A DNA stretch of 64,000 nt from Companilactobacillus furfuricola (GTDB taxonomy: Bacteria; Bacillota; Bacilli; Lactobacillales; Lactobacillaceae). Shown in pieces: positions 8,976 through 17,085 of the stretch (its first letter is position 1; each line of letters opens with the position of its first letter). The stretch is from positions 62,001 through 126,000 of the forward strand of contig NZ_RHNT01000002.1 in NCBI RefSeq assembly GCF_003946325.1, written 5' to 3'. The notes beneath the pieces are model-generated. The model made no database searches, was not told where the DNA came from, and worked only from the letters and a program-made list of their open reading frames with translations. A program made the position numbers and the translations under genes.

Positions 8976-10524
8976 AGCACAAATTTCTATGGTTTTAAAC
9001 CTAGATAAATGTATCGGATGTCATACTTGTTCCGTAACATGTAAGCAAACTTGGACTAATCGACCTGGTGCTGAGTACATGTGGTTTAACAACGTTGAAA
9101 CTAGACCCGGTGTCGGCTATCCCCAAAAATGGGAAGACGAAAGTCACTACAAAGGTGGCTGGAAACTAAATCGTAAAGGTAAGCTGGAATTACGTGCCGG
9201 AAGTAAACTTAACAAAGTTTCTTTAGCCAAGATTTTTTACAATCCAGACATGCCTAACATGGACGATTACTATGAACCATGGACTTACGATTACCAAACA
9301 TTGTTTGGCAAAGAGTCAAAACATCAACCAGTAGCTCGTGCTAAGTCACAGATCACTGGTAAATATATGAAACTAAACAATGGTCCTAACTGGGATGACG
9401 ATTTGGCTGGTTCAGATCGTAGTTTCGGCGAAGATCCTAACATGCAAAGTATCGAAGCTGACATCAAGGGTAATTTCGAAAAGACTTTCATGATGTACTT
9501 GCCTCGTTTATGTGAACACTGCTTGAATGCAGCCTGTGTTGCTTCATGTCCTAGTGGTGCCATGTACAAACGTGACGAAGACGGTATTGTTTTAGTCGAC
9601 CAAGAACGTTGCCGTGGATGGAGATTCTGTATGACAGGATGCCCATACAAGAAGGTTTACTTCAACTGGAAGACTAACAAAGCTGAAAAATGTACTTTCT
9701 GTTACCCAAGAATCGAAGAAGGATTACCAACAGTTTGTTCAGAAACTTGTGTTGGCCGTATCCGTTACATCGGAGTGATCCTTTACGATGCTGATCGTGT
9801 TCAAGAAGCTTGTGAAGAACCTGATGACACAAAGCTTTACGAAGCACAATTAGGCTTGTTCTTAGATCCAAATGATCCAGAAGTTATCGAACAAGCTTTA
9901 GCTGACGGTGTTGATATGGAAACAATCAAATGTGCTCAACGTTCACCTATTTACAAGATGGCTGTTGAACAAAAGATTGCTTTTCCATTGCACCCAGAAT
10001 ACCGTACAATGCCAATGGTTTGGTATGTACCACCTCTATCACCAATTATGAATTACTTCGAAGGTAAGAACTCGATCAAGTATCCTGAACTTATCTTCCC
10101 TGCTATCGAAGAAATGCGTATTCCTGTTGAATACTTAGCAAACCTTCTAGCTGGTGGTAATACTGAAGTAATCAAGAATGCTCTATACAAATTAGCAATG
10201 ATGAGATTATATATGCGTGCAAAAACAAGTGGAAAAGACTTTGATACTGAAAAACTTGACCGTGTCGATTTGACTGAAGAATCAGCTACATCACTTTACC
10301 GTCTACTAGCTATTGCTAAATATGACGACAGATTCGTGATCCCTAAGGCTAAGAAAGAAAAAATCGAACACGTTGAAGATGATCAAGGTGGCTTAGGCTA
10401 CGAAGAATGTAACGGCTGTGCCTTAGCACCTGCTCATGGCAGCATGTTACGTAAAGCAAAAGCAGGAATGTCATCAAAAGATATTTATGCAGAAAGTTTC
10501 TATGGAGGAATTTGGCGTGATTAA
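8965..10524 (+). CDS. narH: NarH, nitrate reductase beta subunit (iron-sulfur)
   Basis: 519 residues, with an AAGGAGGT site at 8946-8953 inside the narG end. It relays electrons from NarI to NarG through four clusters. Ligand sets are CIGCHTCSVTCKQTW (N-terminal), CEHCLNAACVASCPSGA, CRGWRFCMTGCPYKKV and CTFC...CSETCVGR. The W in CRGWRFC replaces one Cys, the hallmark of the [3Fe-4S] cluster in NarH. A C-terminal YEECNGCALAP segment resembles other Gram-positive NarH tails. The stop lies 8 bp inside narJ. Confidence 0.97.
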   Translation: MKVKAQISMVLNLDKCIGCHTCSVTCKQTWTNRPGAEYMWFNNVETRPGVGYPQKWEDESHYKGGWKLNRKGKLELRAGSKLNKVSLAKIFYNPDMPNMDDYYEPWTYDYQTLFGKESKHQPVARAKSQITGKYMKLNNGPNWDDDLAGSDRSFGEDPNMQSIEADIKGNFEKTFMMYLPRLCEHCLNAACVASCPSGAMYKRDEDGIVLVDQERCRGWRFCMTGCPYKKVYFNWKTNKAEKCTFCYPRIEEGLPTVCSETCVGRIRYIGVILYDADRVQEACEEPDDTKLYEAQLGLFLDPNDPEVIEQALADGVDMETIKCAQRSPIYKMAVEQKIAFPLHPEYRTMPMVWYVPPLSPIMNYFEGKNSIKYPELIFPAIEEMRIPVEYLANLLAGGNTEVIKNALYKLAMMRLYMRAKTSGKDFDTEKLDRVDLTEESATSLYRLLAIAKYDDRFVIPKAKKEKIEHVEDDQGGLGYEECNGCALAPAHGSMLRKAKAGMSSKDIYAESFYGGIWRD

Positions 10525-11116
10525 TATTGAGAAGCTCAATAGCTTAAAAGGTGGTTTCATTTATTTATCAAGAATGATCGACTACCCGACTCAAGAAGTA
10601 TTAGAGCCAAAGTTTTTAGACGAATTCAAACGGGATTATCCAGAAACTCCGTATAAAGAAGAATTGATCGAGATCATTTCTGCGATGCAAGTCTATTCAC
10701 TTGAAGATATCAAAACTCACTATGTTTCACTTTTTGAATTGAACAACCGTTACACGTTGTATATGACGTATTACAAGATGACGGATTCTCGAGAACGTGG
10801 ACAAGTTTTAGCCAAACTCAAAATGCTCTATGAAATGTTTGGTGTCCAGATCGAAGGAACGGAATTGTCCGACTATTTGCCATTGATGCTCGAATTTTTG
10901 ACATATAGCGATTGGAAAGATGACTACCGTCAACAAGATTTAAAATTATTGTTCTCTGTGATCGAAGATGGAACTTTCAATCTACTCGAGAAATCACAAG
11001 AACAATCAGATGACTTATATTTCAGAACTATCGGTATTGTTAGATCAGAGCTTCGATCGTGTGTTGAACAGCCAGATATCAAACAATCAGACATGACGAA
11101 AACAGGGGGAGAATAG
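10517..11116 (+). CDS. narJ: NarJ, nitrate reductase assembly chaperone
   Basis: 199 residues from a GTG start at 10517 with GGAGGA at 10504-10509. A longer frame from 10436 lies inside narH and lacks such a site. The protein is acidic and helical with IDYPTQEVLEPKFLDEFKRDYP near the N-terminus and LPLMLEFLTYSDWKDDYRQQDLKLLFSVIED, typical of the TorD/NarJ family. NarJ is a cytoplasmic chaperone that helps insert the molybdenum cofactor into NarG and attach NarGH to NarI; it is not part of the mature enzyme. It overlaps narH by 8 bp. Confidence 0.93.
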   Translation: MINIEKLNSLKGGFIYLSRMIDYPTQEVLEPKFLDEFKRDYPETPYKEELIEIISAMQVYSLEDIKTHYVSLFELNNRYTLYMTYYKMTDSRERGQVLAKLKMLYEMFGVQIEGTELSDYLPLMLEFLTYSDWKDDYRQQDLKLLFSVIEDGTFNLLEKSQEQSDDLYFRTIGIVRSELRSCVEQPDIKQSDMTKTGGE

Positions 11117-11118
11117 AG

Positions 11119-11811
11119 ATGAAAGATATCGGTGATTTCTTATTATGGTGCGTATTTCCGTATGTCGCACTAGGTTCGTTTATCTTCGGGACCATCATTC
11201 GCTTCACTTGGTTTAGATCAACGATCACAGCAAAATCAAGTGAATTGCTGGAAAAGAAAAATTTGATGATCGGAAGTATTCTCTTCCATGTGGGAATTAT
11301 CCTAGTTTTCTTCGGACATGTAGTTGGTGTCTTGATACCAAAGGCTTTTACCGATTGGTTAGGAATTCCTAACGAGATCTACCATATCGGCGCTTTAGTA
11401 ATGGGAGGGATCGCTGGATTCCTTGCTTTAGCCGGAATGTTGATCTTGAGTTTCAGAAGATTCAGTGATGATCGGGTCTTCAAGACTAGTTCATTTAGTG
11501 ATCTAGTCGTTGATCTAGCATTCTTGATCGTTATTGTTTTAGGTTTGGCCGCATCACTTGGAGATGGGATCTTCTTCCATCCAGAATTCAACTATCGTTT
11601 GAATCTTTCAGTTTGGGCTAGACAATTGTTCTACTTCAGACCGGACTTCCACTTGATGCAACAAGTTCCATTGACTTTCAAGTTCCATGTTATTTGTGGG
11701 CTTTTAATCTTTGGATTCTTCCCTTACACTAGATTGGTACACGCACTAACGTTACCATGGCAATATCTCTTCAGAAGCCCTGAAGTATATCGTCGCAAAC
11801 CAAGAATTTAA
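11119..11811 (+). CDS. narI: NarI, nitrate reductase gamma subunit (cytochrome b)
   Basis: 230 residues, five hydrophobic segments, the usual NarI size. It oxidises menaquinol and carries two b haems. Candidate haem-ligand His residues are in ILFHVGIILVFFGHVVG and in the C-terminal KFHVICGLLIFGFFPYTRLVHAL. The start is 2 bp after the narJ stop, with AGGGGGA upstream. As in other lactobacilli, function would depend on available haem and menaquinone, for which no genes are visible in the window. Confidence 0.95.
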   Translation: MKDIGDFLLWCVFPYVALGSFIFGTIIRFTWFRSTITAKSSELLEKKNLMIGSILFHVGIILVFFGHVVGVLIPKAFTDWLGIPNEIYHIGALVMGGIAGFLALAGMLILSFRRFSDDRVFKTSSFSDLVVDLAFLIVIVLGLAASLGDGIFFHPEFNYRLNLSVWARQLFYFRPDFHLMQQVPLTFKFHVICGLLIFGFFPYTRLVHALTLPWQYLFRSPEVYRRKPRI

Positions 11812-11826
11812 GAGGGGAAATATATC

Positions 11827-12819
11827 GTGGCTAAAAATCACAAGAATAAGATCGTAATGGTTTTGGCAGTTGTTTTACTGATCGTTTTGGTCGTATTGTC
11901 GATGATGATCGGTCGGTACAACTTGTCTTTGAATGACGTGATGAGCTATTTCTTCAATCGAGCCACGAGTTCAACGAAGTTAATACTCAAATTAAGATTT
12001 ACTAGAATATTGGCAGTTATATTAGTTGGCGCGGGTCTATCCATGGCCGGCGCCACTTTTCAATCTATTTTCAATAATGGATTGGCTTCACCCAATATTT
12101 TAGGTGTAGCGACGGGATCGAGTGTCGGTGCCGCCTTTGCTATTTTGTCAGGAATGCCGATCTACGTGATCGAATTAAGTGCTTTTGTAATGGGGATCTT
12201 GACGATGTTTTTGACATTGCTCATCAACCATTTTCTCCGCAACAATTCCGGGATGACTTTGATTTTAGCCGGGATCATCATCGCTGGTCTGATGCAGTCA
12301 GTTTTGGGATCGATCAAGTATATTGCTGATCCGGAAGACCAACTTCAAAGCATCGTTTACTGGGAATTAGGTAGCTTTATGAAAGTCGATCTTAGTTCAC
12401 TAGCCTCAGTTGGTCCGGTATTATTGGTCGGTATTCTATTTTTGTTTTTTGCACGTTGGCGATTGAACGTTTTGTCATTAGATGAAGCATCAGTCAAGAC
12501 GATCGGGATAAATCCAGTTTTAAATCGTAATTTAATGATAGTAGCAGCGACATTGCTAACTTCCGCTGCTGTCTGCCTTTGTGGAGTTATCGGCTGGGTC
12601 GGACTAGTTGTGCCGCATATTAGTCGCAGCATCGTAGGTGGGGATAATCGGATATCTTTGCCATTGACTGGTGTCGTTGGCTCGATTTTACTAGTTATTG
12701 CTGATACATTGGCACGCAGTATTTCGGTGAACGATATTCCATTGAGTATCGTCACGGGATTTATCGGTGTACCGATCTTTGTATTCATTTTAATAAGGAG
12801 AAAAACTACCGTTGTCTGA
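11827..12819 (+). CDS. FecCD-family ABC permease (candidate molybdate importer)
   Basis: 330 residues with about nine or ten membrane segments. GTG start at 11827 with AGGGGAAA upstream, 15 bp after narI. Family motifs include LRFTRILAVILVGAGLSMAGATFQSIFNNGLASPNILGVATGSSVGA and CGVIGWVGLVVPHISRSIVG, the coupling region of BtuC/FecCD permeases. FecCD transporters usually import siderophores, haem or cobalamin. The position between narI and moaE suggests molybdate or tungstate instead, as known for the FecCD-like MolBC of Haemophilus. Substrate assignment is inference. It overlaps the ATPase gene by 8 bp. Confidence 0.88.
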   Translation: MAKNHKNKIVMVLAVVLLIVLVVLSMMIGRYNLSLNDVMSYFFNRATSSTKLILKLRFTRILAVILVGAGLSMAGATFQSIFNNGLASPNILGVATGSSVGAAFAILSGMPIYVIELSAFVMGILTMFLTLLINHFLRNNSGMTLILAGIIIAGLMQSVLGSIKYIADPEDQLQSIVYWELGSFMKVDLSSLASVGPVLLVGILFLFFARWRLNVLSLDEASVKTIGINPVLNRNLMIVAATLLTSAAVCLCGVIGWVGLVVPHISRSIVGGDNRISLPLTGVVGSILLVIADTLARSISVNDIPLSIVTGFIGVPIFVFILIRRKTTVV

Positions 12820-13588
12820 AATTTATACTAAAAAATTAAGTTTCGCCTATGAAAGTCAAACAATCATCGGCAATGTCGATCTATCGATCGATGATGGTCA
12901 AGTTTTGGTCATTTTAGGTCCCAACGGCATCGGGAAAAGCACCTTATTATCATGTCTGAGTGGACTTCATAAGAGTTATCAAGGAATGATCAAACTAGAA
13001 GACCGTGAGTTAAAAGATATTTCTAGTAAAGAGCTGTCGCATCGACTGGCGTTAGTCAGCCAAGGCGTCAACATCAAGAGCAGTCTAAGTTTGTACGATT
13101 ATTTGTTGCTAGGTCGCAGCGCATTTCACGGGATCTTTGCACAGCCGGACAATTCTGATCATGAAAAAGTTGACCAAGTCTTAGATCTGATCGGACTGAC
13201 GGATTTTGCTGAATCAAACGTTCAAGATATGTCAGGTGGGCAGAAACAATTAGCCCAGATCGGCCGGGCGTTAGTACAAGAACCGCATCTCTTGATCATG
13301 GATGAGCCCACTTCTGCGCTAGACTATAAAAATCAAATTTTAGTTTTAAAATTAATAAAAGCCCTTTCAGATAAAGATATTTCTATTATAATAAGTACAC
13401 ATGATCCCAACCAAGCAATGATGGTTGGAGACATGGTGGGATTATTGATCGACAATCAAACTTACGTTCAAGGTCAAACAGAAGAGATCTTGACGGAAGA
13501 TTACTTGTCAAACTTGTACAAAACACCAATAGTTTCAACGTTTAACGAGGATCTACAACGAAATATTTTTGGGACGAGGATGGATTAA
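12812..13588 (+). CDS. FecE-type ABC transporter ATPase
   Basis: 258 residues from a TTG start (12812) with AAGGAG at 12795-12800. Nucleotide-binding motifs are complete: Walker A ILGPNGIGKSTLL, signature MSGGQKQLAQIGRALV, Walker B LLIMDEPTSALD, switch His in IIISTHDPN. It energises the upstream FecCD permease, with which it overlaps by 8 bp, and sits 1 bp before the binding-protein gene. The set forms a binding-protein-dependent importer inside the nar operon. Confidence 0.92.
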   Translation: MSEIYTKKLSFAYESQTIIGNVDLSIDDGQVLVILGPNGIGKSTLLSCLSGLHKSYQGMIKLEDRELKDISSKELSHRLALVSQGVNIKSSLSLYDYLLLGRSAFHGIFAQPDNSDHEKVDQVLDLIGLTDFAESNVQDMSGGQKQLAQIGRALVQEPHLLIMDEPTSALDYKNQILVLKLIKALSDKDISIIISTHDPNQAMMVGDMVGLLIDNQTYVQGQTEEILTEDYLSNLYKTPIVSTFNEDLQRNIFGTRMD

Positions 13589-13589
13589 T

Positions 13590-14630
13590 ATGAAAAAGAA
13601 AAAGACTCTAATAGTCGCTTTTTTGGCGATATTATTGCTGGTAGCTTTTGGGGGTTCATATGGCAATTCTCAAGCTGCTTCGGATACGCGTGTCGTTAAA
13701 GATAACAGTGGCAAGAAAGTTAAGATTCCTAAGAAAGTCAAGCGAGTGGCCGATTTGTGGCACGCTAACAACCCAATTTTGTTAATGCTTGGCGGTGAAG
13801 ATGATCTGGTCGCGACGACGCAATTAATTCGCGATAATAAGCTGTTGACGCGACTTTATCCTGAGGTCAAGAAGCAAGCCGTTCCTTTCAATGGGCAAAG
13901 CGTTAATACTGAAGAGTTGATCGCCCAAAAACCGGATGTAGTTATCAGCGCCGACAAGGCACAGATCGAGACGATCCGTAAAGCTGGCATTCCGGCTGTC
14001 AACTCAATGTTTCAAGATTTTAAAGGAATGAAGAAAACGGTTACATTAACTGGTAAAATATTAGGAGGCAAAGCTAACAAGAATGCTGCCGCCTACAATG
14101 AAAAGCTCAATGACGATATTCGCGAAGTCAAACGTAGAACTTCGATGGCAGGGACACCAAGCGTCTTGCACATCGTTAATAAGACTGATCTCACTAAGGT
14201 CGATGGACGTAAGACCATCGTTGACCAGTGGATCAAGACTGCTGGTGGTAAGAACGCCATCAAAGCTAAGGGTAATATGATCGATGTTTCTGCCGAAGAG
14301 ATCATCAAAGCTGATCCAGATATTATCATCGTTGGTAACACTACTAGCAAGAAAGCTTTGAAAGCCTTGAAGAAAGATTCTCGTTTTAAATCGCTCAAAG
14401 CCGTTAAGAATAAGAAAGTTTATGGTAATCCAACCGGGATTTTCCAATGGGATCGCTATTCAGCTGAAGAGTCACTCCAATTGTGGTGGGCTGCTAGCAA
14501 GATCCATCCCGAGGAAATGAAGGATGTAAATATGACCAATAAGGTCAAGAATTTCTACCAAGCATTTTTCAACCATAAATTTACTACCAAAGAGGTCCAC
14601 AAGATCTTAAATGGGGAGGTCATTAAATGA
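13590..14630 (+). CDS. Periplasmic-binding-type substrate-binding protein (BtuF/FecB fold)
   Basis: 347 residues from ATG 13590 with GAGGATG upstream; the earlier TTG at 13569 lies inside the ATPase gene. A basic N-terminus and hydrophobic stretch (KKTLIVAFLAILLLVAFGGSYG) is followed by an exported domain with the family pattern KVKRVADLWHANNPILLMLGG, LIAQKPDVVISAD and AEEIIKADPDIIIVGN. I see no lipobox Cys, unusual for a Gram-positive binding protein, so it may be anchored by an uncleaved helix or released. The stop overlaps moaE (ATGA), linking the importer directly to Mo-cofactor synthesis. Confidence 0.88.
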   Translation: MKKKKTLIVAFLAILLLVAFGGSYGNSQAASDTRVVKDNSGKKVKIPKKVKRVADLWHANNPILLMLGGEDDLVATTQLIRDNKLLTRLYPEVKKQAVPFNGQSVNTEELIAQKPDVVISADKAQIETIRKAGIPAVNSMFQDFKGMKKTVTLTGKILGGKANKNAAAYNEKLNDDIREVKRRTSMAGTPSVLHIVNKTDLTKVDGRKTIVDQWIKTAGGKNAIKAKGNMIDVSAEEIIKADPDIIIVGNTTSKKALKALKKDSRFKSLKAVKNKKVYGNPTGIFQWDRYSAEESLQLWWAASKIHPEEMKDVNMTNKVKNFYQAFFNHKFTTKEVHKILNGEVIK

Positions 14631-15037
14631 GCATTGTCAAGATCGTTGAAGAACCAATTGACGTTGCGGGCCTGACCGAAAGTTTGATGCACGATGAATA
14701 TGGCGGGATCGATACTTTTATCGGTACGATCCGCCAGTTCACTGATGAAGTTGAAACTGAGAAGATCGAGTACACGACTTATAAGAATATGGCAGAGAAA
14801 GAAATGCATAAGTTAGCCAACATTGTTTTAGACAAAGGGATGGACGTGGTTATGGTCCATCGAGTTGGTGAGTTAGCTCTTGGAGAAGTTGCCGTCTTTA
14901 TTGGCGTAGCCGCACCTCACCGTGCCGAAGCATTTGAGAATTGTCAAATGTTGATCGATACCTTGAAGAAAACTGTGCCAATTTGGAAAAAAGAGTACGA
15001 TAAAGATAAAATTCGCTGGGGAGGTCTAGGAGAATGA
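14627..15037 (+). CDS. moaE: MoaE, molybdopterin synthase large subunit
   Basis: 136 residues, typical of MoaE. It converts precursor Z to molybdopterin with sulfur delivered by MoaD thiocarboxylate. Signatures are GGIDTFIGTIRQFTDE, EYTTYKNMAEKEM, MVHRVGELALGEVAVFIGVAAPHRAEAF and the active-site region VPIWKKEY with Lys residues. It overlaps the binding-protein gene (ATGA) at its start and moaD at its end. Confidence 0.95.
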   Translation: MSIVKIVEEPIDVAGLTESLMHDEYGGIDTFIGTIRQFTDEVETEKIEYTTYKNMAEKEMHKLANIVLDKGMDVVMVHRVGELALGEVAVFIGVAAPHRAEAFENCQMLIDTLKKTVPIWKKEYDKDKIRWGGLGE

Positions 15038-15273
15038 AAGTTAAACTATTTTCAGTCTTAGCTGAAAAAATCGGTCCCTCGATCGATTTGAATTTGCCAG
15101 ATCAATTTAAAAGCCAAGATGTATTGAATCAGATCAAAGAACTGCATCCTGATTATGCAAATGTTTTGGACCAATCTTTAGTTGCGGTCAACGAGGAATA
15201 TACTAACGACCAAGATATTAAGTTAGAGTCGGTTGACGAAATTGCGATTATCCCACCAGTTAGTGGGGGCTAG
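15034..15273 (+). CDS. moaD: MoaD, molybdopterin synthase sulfur carrier
   Basis: 79 residues with a ubiquitin-like fold pattern and the essential C-terminal PVSGG tail, whose last Gly becomes the thiocarboxylate after activation by MoeB. The start overlaps the moaE stop (ATGA). The N-terminal MKVKLFSVLAEKIG is characteristic. The activating enzyme gene is in the divergent operon at 4.4-5.2 kb. Confidence 0.94.
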   Translation: MKVKLFSVLAEKIGPSIDLNLPDQFKSQDVLNQIKELHPDYANVLDQSLVAVNEEYTNDQDIKLESVDEIAIIPPVSGG

Positions 15274-15313
15274 GATTTTATTTTTAAGTTAATAAATAAT
15301 GGGGGTATGTAAG

Positions 15314-16486
15314 ATGGAAAGCAAAGGTAAATCGTATCTTGCTTTAGCAATGGGAACATTGTCGATGATGGTTTGTTTTATGGTATGGCTATGTTTGTCA
15401 CCACTAGTTGATGTCATTTTGAATAACGCAGGTGTCCAAGTTTCCGAATTCCAACGTTCATTCTTATTAGCTACACCAATTTTATTAGGTTCAATTATGA
15501 GAATCCCAATGGGAATTTTGACTGATAGATGGGGCGGTAAGAAAACTTACATCGTCTTAATGATCTTCTTGATCATTCCTGTTTTGATGATGCCTAGAGT
15601 GCATTCATACGGAATGTTGATTTTTACAGCATTACTACTAGGAATGGCTGGAACATCATTTGCTGTTGGTGTTTCGTATGTTACCGGATTTTTCCCACCA
15701 GAAAAACAAGGACTAGTTTTAGGTATTGCTGGTGTGGGTAACATCGGTACTGCCTTTTCAGCTTTTTTCCTACCAAGATTAGTTAAGAGTATGGGTCTAG
15801 AAGGTATTTTTTATTTATTAGTAGTATTACTAGTTATTTTTGTGATTTTAATGTTGTTCTGTCCAGAATCAAAGACGAACAAAGAAGCAACGATCGGCAA
15901 GTCATTGTCAGTTGCTAAAGAAAAAGATACTTGGTTCTTGGCTTTGTTCTACTTCTTAACTTTCGGTATGTTCATGTCGATGAGTAATTTATTGCCAACG
16001 TTTATGACAAAATTATTCTCACAATCACTAGTAGATGCAGGTATTTGGGCAGCTATTTTCGCTGTTATCGGAACGTTGGTCCGTCCATTAGGTGGATATT
16101 TATCAGATAAGATCCGTCCAATGACTTTGTTGAGATATGACTTTATTGCTTTGATCGTCGTAGCGATCGTCTTTGGTATTTTCTTGAAGAATCAAGGGAT
16201 TTTCTCAGCTATCGTTGTCATTATTGCTATCCTTGTTGGTATGGGTAATGGTATCATCTTCAAAATGGTTCCATTCGTATCATCAGGAAATACCGGTGCT
16301 GTTACTGGATTTGTTGGTGCCATGGGTGGTCTTGGTGGATACTTCCCACCAATCATTTTAGGTATTATCAAACAATCAACTGGCGGTTATGAGATCGGAA
16401 TTTATTTGATCGCCGTAGTTGCCTTGATCTGTTTAGTTCTTTTGCAAAAAGAATACATTTCTGGTCAACACAAGATCGTGAAATAA
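15314..16486 (+). CDS. narK: NarK-type nitrate/nitrite transporter (MFS)
   Basis: 390 residues with 12 predicted membrane segments. I use the ATG at 15314, because the upstream ATG (15299) overlaps the GGGGGT ribosome site. MFS loop RIPMGILTDRWGGKKTY lies between segments 2 and 3. The Gly-rich segment GIAGVGNIGTAFSAFFLPRL corresponds to the nitrate signature of NarK-family carriers, and a second one lies at VGMGNGIIFKMVPFV. It imports nitrate and/or exports nitrite. A 40-bp gap after moaD shows no terminator, so it is probably in the nar operon. Confidence 0.93.
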   Translation: MESKGKSYLALAMGTLSMMVCFMVWLCLSPLVDVILNNAGVQVSEFQRSFLLATPILLGSIMRIPMGILTDRWGGKKTYIVLMIFLIIPVLMMPRVHSYGMLIFTALLLGMAGTSFAVGVSYVTGFFPPEKQGLVLGIAGVGNIGTAFSAFFLPRLVKSMGLEGIFYLLVVLLVIFVILMLFCPESKTNKEATIGKSLSVAKEKDTWFLALFYFLTFGMFMSMSNLLPTFMTKLFSQSLVDAGIWAAIFAVIGTLVRPLGGYLSDKIRPMTLLRYDFIALIVVAIVFGIFLKNQGIFSAIVVIIAILVGMGNGIIFKMVPFVSSGNTGAVTGFVGAMGGLGGYFPPIILGIIKQSTGGYEIGIYLIAVVALICLVLLQKEYISGQHKIVK

Positions 16487-16500
16487 AGAGAGGGAAAACT

Positions 16501-16821
16501 ATGGATGAAGAAACAAAGAAACAAAAAGTTGACGAAATCACTAATGCTTTGGAAGCAGTGATCGATCCCGAATTAGGTATCGATATCGTTAATTTAGGCT
16601 TGATCTATGGTATCGACATCGAAGGAACAAAATGTACAGTTACAATGACTTTGACCACAATGGGCTGTCCATTGAGCGATATGATCAACAATGATATCCA
16701 TCAAGCTGTTGAATCAGTCGACGGAGTCGAAAGCTGCGACATTAATTTAGTCTGGTACCCAATTTGGGATATGACTAAAATGAGCCGTTTTGCCAAAATT
16801 GCATTAGGAATTCACGGATAG
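16501..16821 (+). CDS. MIP18/DUF59-family iron-sulfur assembly protein
   Basis: 106 residues. Family features are AVIDPELGIDIVNLGLIYGIDI, the Cys-containing TMTLTTMGCPLSDMI and the C-terminal VWYPIWDMTKMS. Members (SufT, PaaD, MIP18) act in maturation of iron-sulfur proteins. Location directly after narK with AGAGAGGG upstream suggests that it helps load the five clusters of NarGH. This is inference from context. A general housekeeping SufT elsewhere in the genome cannot be excluded. Confidence 0.85.
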   Translation: MDEETKKQKVDEITNALEAVIDPELGIDIVNLGLIYGIDIEGTKCTVTMTLTTMGCPLSDMINNDIHQAVESVDGVESCDINLVWYPIWDMTKMSRFAKIALGIHG

Positions 16822-16845
16822 TTTTTAAAACGAGGAGATTTGCTT

Positions 16846-17085
16846 ATGAGTGAAAAAGTTATTGATTTCGAAGTGCCAATTCACACATTGGCAAATGAAT
16901 ATCCAGATTTCGTAGATATTATGTATTCGATTGGCTTTACAAAAATCAAAGTTCCCGGAATGCTCAATACTGTCGGGAAGATCATTAATTTGAAAAAAGG
17001 ATCAAAAGCCATGGGAATACCACTAAATAAGATTGCCCAGGCCTTTGAAGAGAGGGGCTATGAGCTGAAAAATTATGACCAATAA
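16846..17085 (+). CDS. DUF1858-domain protein
   Basis: 79 residues from ATG 16846 with GAGGAG at 16831-16836; the TTG at 16840 is too close to that site. The sequence KVIDFEVPIHTLANEYPDFVDIMYSIGF followed by a Gly-Met-containing NTVGKIINLKKGSKAMGI is the DUF1858 pattern. This small domain commonly accompanies hemerythrin/DUF438 proteins in anaerobes and facultative Firmicutes. The function is unknown. It overlaps the next gene by 11 bp, implying coupled expression and a shared role. Confidence 0.85.
   Translation: MSEKVIDFEVPIHTLANEYPDFVDIMYSIGFTKIKVPGMLNTVGKIINLKKGSKAMGIPLNKIAQAFEERGYELKNYDQ

Noticed and set aside
14083-14447. Overlapping frames on both strands inside the binding-protein gene
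   Set aside because: Shadow frames of a well-supported gene, without ribosome sites or domain features.
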